A stretch of DNA of 64,000 nt, taken from assembly GCA_910587035.1 (NCBI GenBank), contig CAJUMQ010000014.1:1-64000 (forward strand). Direction: 5' to 3'. The DNA is from an uncultured Desulfovibrio sp. GTDB lineage: Bacteria > Desulfobacterota > Desulfovibrionia > Desulfovibrionales > Desulfovibrionaceae. The notes under the pieces are model-generated. The model saw nothing but the letters and a program-made list of their open reading frames with translations, did no database searches and was not told the origin of the DNA. Position numbers and translations under genes: made by a program. Positions 60,680 through 64,000 of this stretch are shown here, in pieces. Every line of letters begins with the position of its first letter. Position 1 is the stretch's first letter.

Positions 60680-62176
60680 TCAATGCCCGGAAATTATGTC
60701 CCTTATTCCTGTGGGGATGCCCAGGGGCGGGAGGGCTTTTTCCAGTATGTGGCCGCAGCGCAGGATGGCGCTTTCCGCAAATGGTTTGCCCACAAGCTGA
60801 ATGCCAACAGGCATGCTGGATTCCGCGCCCATGCCGGCGGGAATGGACAGACCTGGCAGACCGGCAAGATTGACTGGCAGGGTGTATGCGTCCATGAGGT
60901 AGGTTTTTAATGGGTCCTGCTCATTTTCTCCCAGTTTCCAGGCAGTCACCGGAGCAACCGGCATGAGGAGGAGATCGCATTGCCCAAGCGCCTCAAAATA
61001 TTTCATCTGAATCAGGCGTCTTGTCTGGGCCGCTTTTTTAAAATAGGCATCATAATATCCGGATGAGAGCACATAGGAGCCCAGCATTATGCGTCTTTTT
61101 ACTTCATTGCCAAAGCCCTGGCTGCGAGATTGCAGATACAGCTCGTCCAGAGTGTCGATGTCCGGTGCGCGGCGCCCGTAGCGCACGCCATCATAGCGCG
61201 CCAGATTTGAGCTGGCCTCGGCCATGGCAACAATATAATAGGTGGCGCTGGCAATATTGGGATCTGGCAAGGTTATGTCGATTATTTCGGCGCCAAGATC
61301 CCTGGCAAGGTCTGCAGCCCGCACTATCACATCGCGCACTTCCGTGGCAAGGCCGTTAGAGATAAAGGCGGATGGCAGGCCAATGCGCGTGCCGGCAAGA
61401 GGCCGGTCGCCGGATTTCGCGGCCAGGTTTGCCGCATAATCCTCCATGGGCTCCATGGCTGATGTGCTGTCGCGGGGATCATGCCCTCCTATGACATTCA
61501 GCATCAGCGCGATATCCTCAACCGTTCTTGCAATGGGGCCCACCTGATCAAGGGATGAGGCAAAAGCGAAAAGCCCATAACGGGACACGCGCCCATAGGT
61601 GGGCTTGAGGCCGGCGCAGCCGCAAAAGGCAGCCGGCTGGCGAATTGATCCGCCGGTATCCGAACCAAGGGCCGCAAAACATTCGCCTGCTGTCACTGCG
61701 GCGGCAGAGCCGCCGGATGAGCCGCCAGGCACATGTTCCAGATTCCACGGATTGCGGGTTTTGCGAAAGGCCGAGTTCTCTGTTGATGAGCCCATGGCAA
61801 ACTCGTCCATATTTGCCTTGGCGAGAATGATGGCGCCGGCCTCACGAAGTTTATGGACCACATGGGCGTCATAAAAAGGCACAAAATTATCCAGTATAAG
61901 CGATGCGGCCGTTGTGCGCAGATTTTTTGTTGACAGGGCATCCTTGACTATGACCGGCACACCCCACAGGGGGCGCTGTGGGTCCGGTTTTTGCGCATCC
62001 ATTTTTGCGGCCAAAGACCGGGCTTCATCTCTGGCAATGGTAATCAGGGCGCCAATTTGCGGCTCGCAGGTGTCAATGCGCTCCAGGCAGGCATTTACGG
62101 TCTCCGCCACGCCAATTTTGCGGGCCTGGAGCTCACTGGCGACCTGTGTGAGGGATAGGGAGCAGATATCTGTCAT
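60680..62176 (-). CDS. gatA: Aspartyl/glutamyl-tRNA amidotransferase subunit A
   Basis: Glutaminase subunit that supplies ammonia for converting Glu-tRNA(Gln) or Asp-tRNA(Asn) to the amidated form. The 498-residue amidase-signature protein has the catalytic Lys in VIVKDALSTK, the GGSSGGSAAAV loop and the cis-Ser/Ser pair in GSDTGGSIRQPAAFCG. The start at 62176 lies 9 nt after AAGG; the longer frame adds 12 residues without a ribosome-binding site. It is 114 bp after gatC. GatB is not in the window and may lie elsewhere. Confidence 0.96.
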   Translation of the reverse strand: MTDICSLSLTQVASELQARKIGVAETVNACLERIDTCEPQIGALITIARDEARSLAAKMDAQKPDPQRPLWGVPVIVKDALSTKNLRTTAASLILDNFVPFYDAHVVHKLREAGAIILAKANMDEFAMGSSTENSAFRKTRNPWNLEHVPGGSSGGSAAAVTAGECFAALGSDTGGSIRQPAAFCGCAGLKPTYGRVSRYGLFAFASSLDQVGPIARTVEDIALMLNVIGGHDPRDSTSAMEPMEDYAANLAAKSGDRPLAGTRIGLPSAFISNGLATEVRDVIVRAADLARDLGAEIIDITLPDPNIASATYYIVAMAEASSNLARYDGVRYGRRAPDIDTLDELYLQSRSQGFGNEVKRRIMLGSYVLSSGYYDAYFKKAAQTRRLIQMKYFEALGQCDLLLMPVAPVTAWKLGENEQDPLKTYLMDAYTLPVNLAGLPGLSIPAGMGAESSMPVGIQLVGKPFAESAILRCGHILEKALPPLGIPTGIRDIISGH

Positions 62177-62290
62177 TGAAAGCGCCTTTTCTATCCTATG
62201 CGGATAGAGCAATAATTGGATATATCAGGTGGAATAGTGCCAAATTCAAACTGAGGCATGGCGCGTATGTCCATTTTGCACAGGCATACG

Positions 62291-62587
62291 CTATACTATG
62301 CGGGGCACAATAAAATAATGGCCGTCTGTCTGTGGCGCGTTGGCCAGTATTTCCGTGCGGGAACGCAGATTATCGGCATCATCGGCCCTTGTGGCGCACA
62401 AGGTGCCAAGTGGGCTGTATAAAGGCTCGATGCCTGTGGTATCCACAGATTCGAGAATGGCCATATGGCCAAGAATCTGCCCAAACTGGCGGGCAAAGAC
62501 TGCTTCCTCTCCAGGAGCTATTACAAGTCTGGAGAGCTTGGCCATGTGGCGCACTTCTTCAGGAGAGACTTCCCTTTCCCTGGACAT
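62291..62587 (-). CDS. gatC: Aspartyl/glutamyl-tRNA amidotransferase subunit C
   Basis: Small stabilising subunit of the GatCAB amidotransferase. The 98-residue protein starts with the family pattern VSPEEVRHMAKLSRLVI, has ILGHMAILESVDTTGIEPLYSP and ends with FIVPRIV, the conserved tail. It lies between the upstream lipoprotein gene (11 bp) and gatA on the minus strand. Confidence 0.95.
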   Translation of the reverse strand: MSREREVSPEEVRHMAKLSRLVIAPGEEAVFARQFGQILGHMAILESVDTTGIEPLYSPLGTLCATRADDADNLRSRTEILANAPQTDGHYFIVPRIV

Positions 62588-62598
62588 TGATCATTCCT

Positions 62599-64000
62599 TC
62601 AGCGTCTGGCAGGCAGACTGAGTTTATAGGATGGCCTTGGGGTTGTGCTCAATGGCGCCTGCGGCGCAACCTGTGTTGCCGGTTCTGATACTGGAGCGGA
62701 AATGACAGGCCTGGCAACTGGTTCGCTGATGGCAGGAGCATCGATATCGTCCGCCTTGACGGATGGCTCGGGCGCGTTGATGTTCTCCACCTGGATGCCC
62801 TGCATCCTCAATGCAGAGCGCTCCAGCAGCGCGGAACGTTTTTGCCTGAACTGCTCCGGATTGGCCACGCTGCTGCCATTGCCAGTCACTTCAAATACAT
62901 AGAGATGCTGTCGGCCAATGCCATCGCTGTCCCAATTTATGGGCGCCATTGCCTTTATGGAAGATGATGCGCGTTGCGCCCTGGCCAGCACATCGGCGGC
63001 AGATGCCCTCTCCGCAAGGCCTGTGGTCACGGCAAAATTTACGAAGTCGTAGCCCAGAGCCACCCAAAAGTCATTGCCGCCGCCCTGAAGGGCCTTGGGA
63101 GCGCGTTTGCCATTCCATGCAGCCGGGAAAATGGCAAGTTCAAATTTTTCCGGTTTGGATATTTTTTTACCCGCCAGAGGCTGCTCCCAAAGCATTGGAC
63201 CCATAAGCACCAGCCTGTCCTCGCCGTTGTAGAGCAGGCTTTGGGTCACAAGATCCATATGCTTCCAGGAATCCGGCACAAAAAGGGCCTCAAACGTGGT
63301 CTGGGGCACAGGTATTTTGCCACCATCAGGTGTGGCCGGATTTATAATGGGCTTTACGGATTCACTCCATGTGGCCGGCGATTTGGCATCATAGGCTGCC
63401 TTGTGCACCGGAATATGTCTTTTGCCAAGAGTGGATTCCAGCAGCTCAACCATGCGCCGTCCATAGGTGTCGGATGGATAAAAGGCGCCATAGGTATGGA
63501 TATTGAGATCATCAGTCACAAAATGGGTAAGCGCATCGATTTGGTCCTGGGGGCTGGGGAAAAAGCGCCAGGCAACCTTGCCCTCATCCCCTTTTTGCAG
63601 GCCCGGGGTGAAGGTAAAGAATATTTTTTTATCAAGAATGCCATCCTTGCGGGCCTCCAGATATTTCCTGTCCTGCAGGGGGCCGCCCACCACAGTGCAC
63701 ATGGGCGGCAGGGACGCAAGCTTCGCAAGCCAATCCTGGGATTCGGTGTTGATATTTTCCAGCCGCAAATTGGTGCCACCAGTCTTCAACTGGTTCTGTG
63801 CAATGGCGGCGCCTTTCCTGATTTTTCCGGCTGTGGCGGCGAAAGGCCCAGAGTTGGGCAAAGCCAGTACGACGCAGGGATTTTTGGCTGCCTCCACAGC
63901 TTTGCCGGATTCATGCCCGCCAAAACCGGGGAGCTGGCAGCCTGCCAGAAGAAGCAGTGCCACAGCTACAAGAGGTAAAAAATGATGACCTTGCCAAGTG
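62599..64000 (-). CDS. Periplasmic-binding-fold lipoprotein (LpoA/penicillin-binding-protein-activator-like), 5' end outside the window
   Basis: The reading frame stays open through the window edge (63964-64000) with hydrophobic codons, so the true start lies beyond 64000. A lipoprotein signal is visible: FLPLVAVALLLLAGC with the lipobox LAGC. The mature part is a type I periplasmic-binding fold like Peripla_BP_6 and LpoA C-terminal domains (VVLALPNSGPFAATAGKIRKGAAIAQNQL; YGAFYPSDTYGRRMVELL). It ends in a Pro/Ala/Glu-rich tail. LpoA activates PBP1A in enterobacteria; the same job here is inference, a solute-binding or other envelope role is possible. Confidence 0.75.
   Translation of the reverse strand, partial: TWQGHHFLPLVAVALLLLAGCQLPGFGGHESGKAVEAAKNPCVVLALPNSGPFAATAGKIRKGAAIAQNQLKTGGTNLRLENINTESQDWLAKLASLPPMCTVVGGPLQDRKYLEARKDGILDKKIFFTFTPGLQKGDEGKVAWRFFPSPQDQIDALTHFVTDDLNIHTYGAFYPSDTYGRRMVELLESTLGKRHIPVHKAAYDAKSPATWSESVKPIINPATPDGGKIPVPQTTFEALFVPDSWKHMDLVTQSLLYNGEDRLVLMGPMLWEQPLAGKKISKPEKFELAIFPAAWNGKRAPKALQGGGNDFWVALGYDFVNFAVTTGLAERASAADVLARAQRASSSIKAMAPINWDSDGIGRQHLYVFEVTGNGSSVANPEQFRQKRSALLERSALRMQGIQVENINAPEPSVKADDIDAPAISEPVARPVISAPVSEPATQVAPQAPLSTTPRPSYKLSLPARR

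Noticed and set aside
62974..63978. A 334-codon plus-strand frame opposite the lipoprotein gene
   Set aside because: The minus strand carries a lipobox and a binding-protein fold; the plus frame looks random.

Overview
The window is a stretch of a Gram-negative bacterial chromosome, most likely a sulfate-reducing Desulfovibrionaceae (Desulfovibrio-type) or close deltaproteobacterial relative. This is an inference. It rests on a complete dcw cluster with a PASTA-bearing division PBP and a DNPR-type (meso-DAP) MurE, on outer-membrane features (a TolC-family protein and lipoproteins), on GatCA beside a periplasmic-binding lipoprotein, on an EF-G paralogue, and on an SxtJ/DUF5989/carbamoyltransferase trio. 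Base composition is moderately GC-rich throughout, except for the AT-rich integrase gene at the left end.

Layout. 1-1723: the right end of an integrated element (excisionase-like HTH gene and tyrosine integrase) sitting on a CAT-anticodon tRNA; the integrase tail overlaps both the tRNA terminator and the tRNA 3' end. 2104-7901 (minus): aldo/keto reductase, methyltransferase, HD hydrolase, glutamate dehydrogenase, DUF3179 protein, dTDP-4-dehydrorhamnose reductase. 8379-11196 (plus): DUF1640 coiled-coil protein, diaminopropionate ammonia-lyase-like enzyme, beta-hydroxyacid dehydrogenase. 11484-15223 (minus): acpS-nnr-tsaE-lysC. 15392-16729: UDP-glucose dehydrogenase. 16872-18045 (minus): rpmB then rhomboid protease. 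18220-23348 (minus): argH, a HisD-like orphan, an EF-G paralogue and rsmA. 23413-24618 (minus): argG behind its own terminator. 24788-41853 (plus): promoter, MraZ boxes and the dcw cluster mraZ-rsmH-ftsL-ftsI-murE-murF-mraY-murD-ftsW-murG-murC-murB-ftsQ-ftsA-ftsZ, ending at a strong terminator. 41914-48821 (plus): a zinc-ribbon gene, then a six-gene surface-glycan-type cluster (SxtJ, DUF5989, carbamoyltransferase, SGNH protein, GT-C-like membrane protein, GT2-GtrA fusion). 49000-54040: DsbA-like protein (minus), then rlmE, yebC, ruvC, a PaaK-like ligase and two small genes. 54119-55534 (minus): dihydrolipoyl dehydrogenase. 55745-60524 (plus): TolC/HlyD/two ABC-2 permeases without an ATPase. 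60680-64000 (minus): periplasmic-binding lipoprotein (cut by the window edge), gatC, gatA.

How it works together. The core of the window is cell-wall synthesis and division: the Mur enzymes make and lipid-link the peptidoglycan precursor, MurG and MraY complete lipid II, FtsW/FtsI polymerise it at the septum, and FtsQ/L/A/Z assemble the divisome. The flanks are housekeeping (arginine, lysine/threonine precursors, tRNA and rRNA modification, ACP activation, metabolite repair) and envelope or secretion genes. Four intergenic regions, three of them between convergent genes, carry members of what looks like a dispersed hairpin repeat family.
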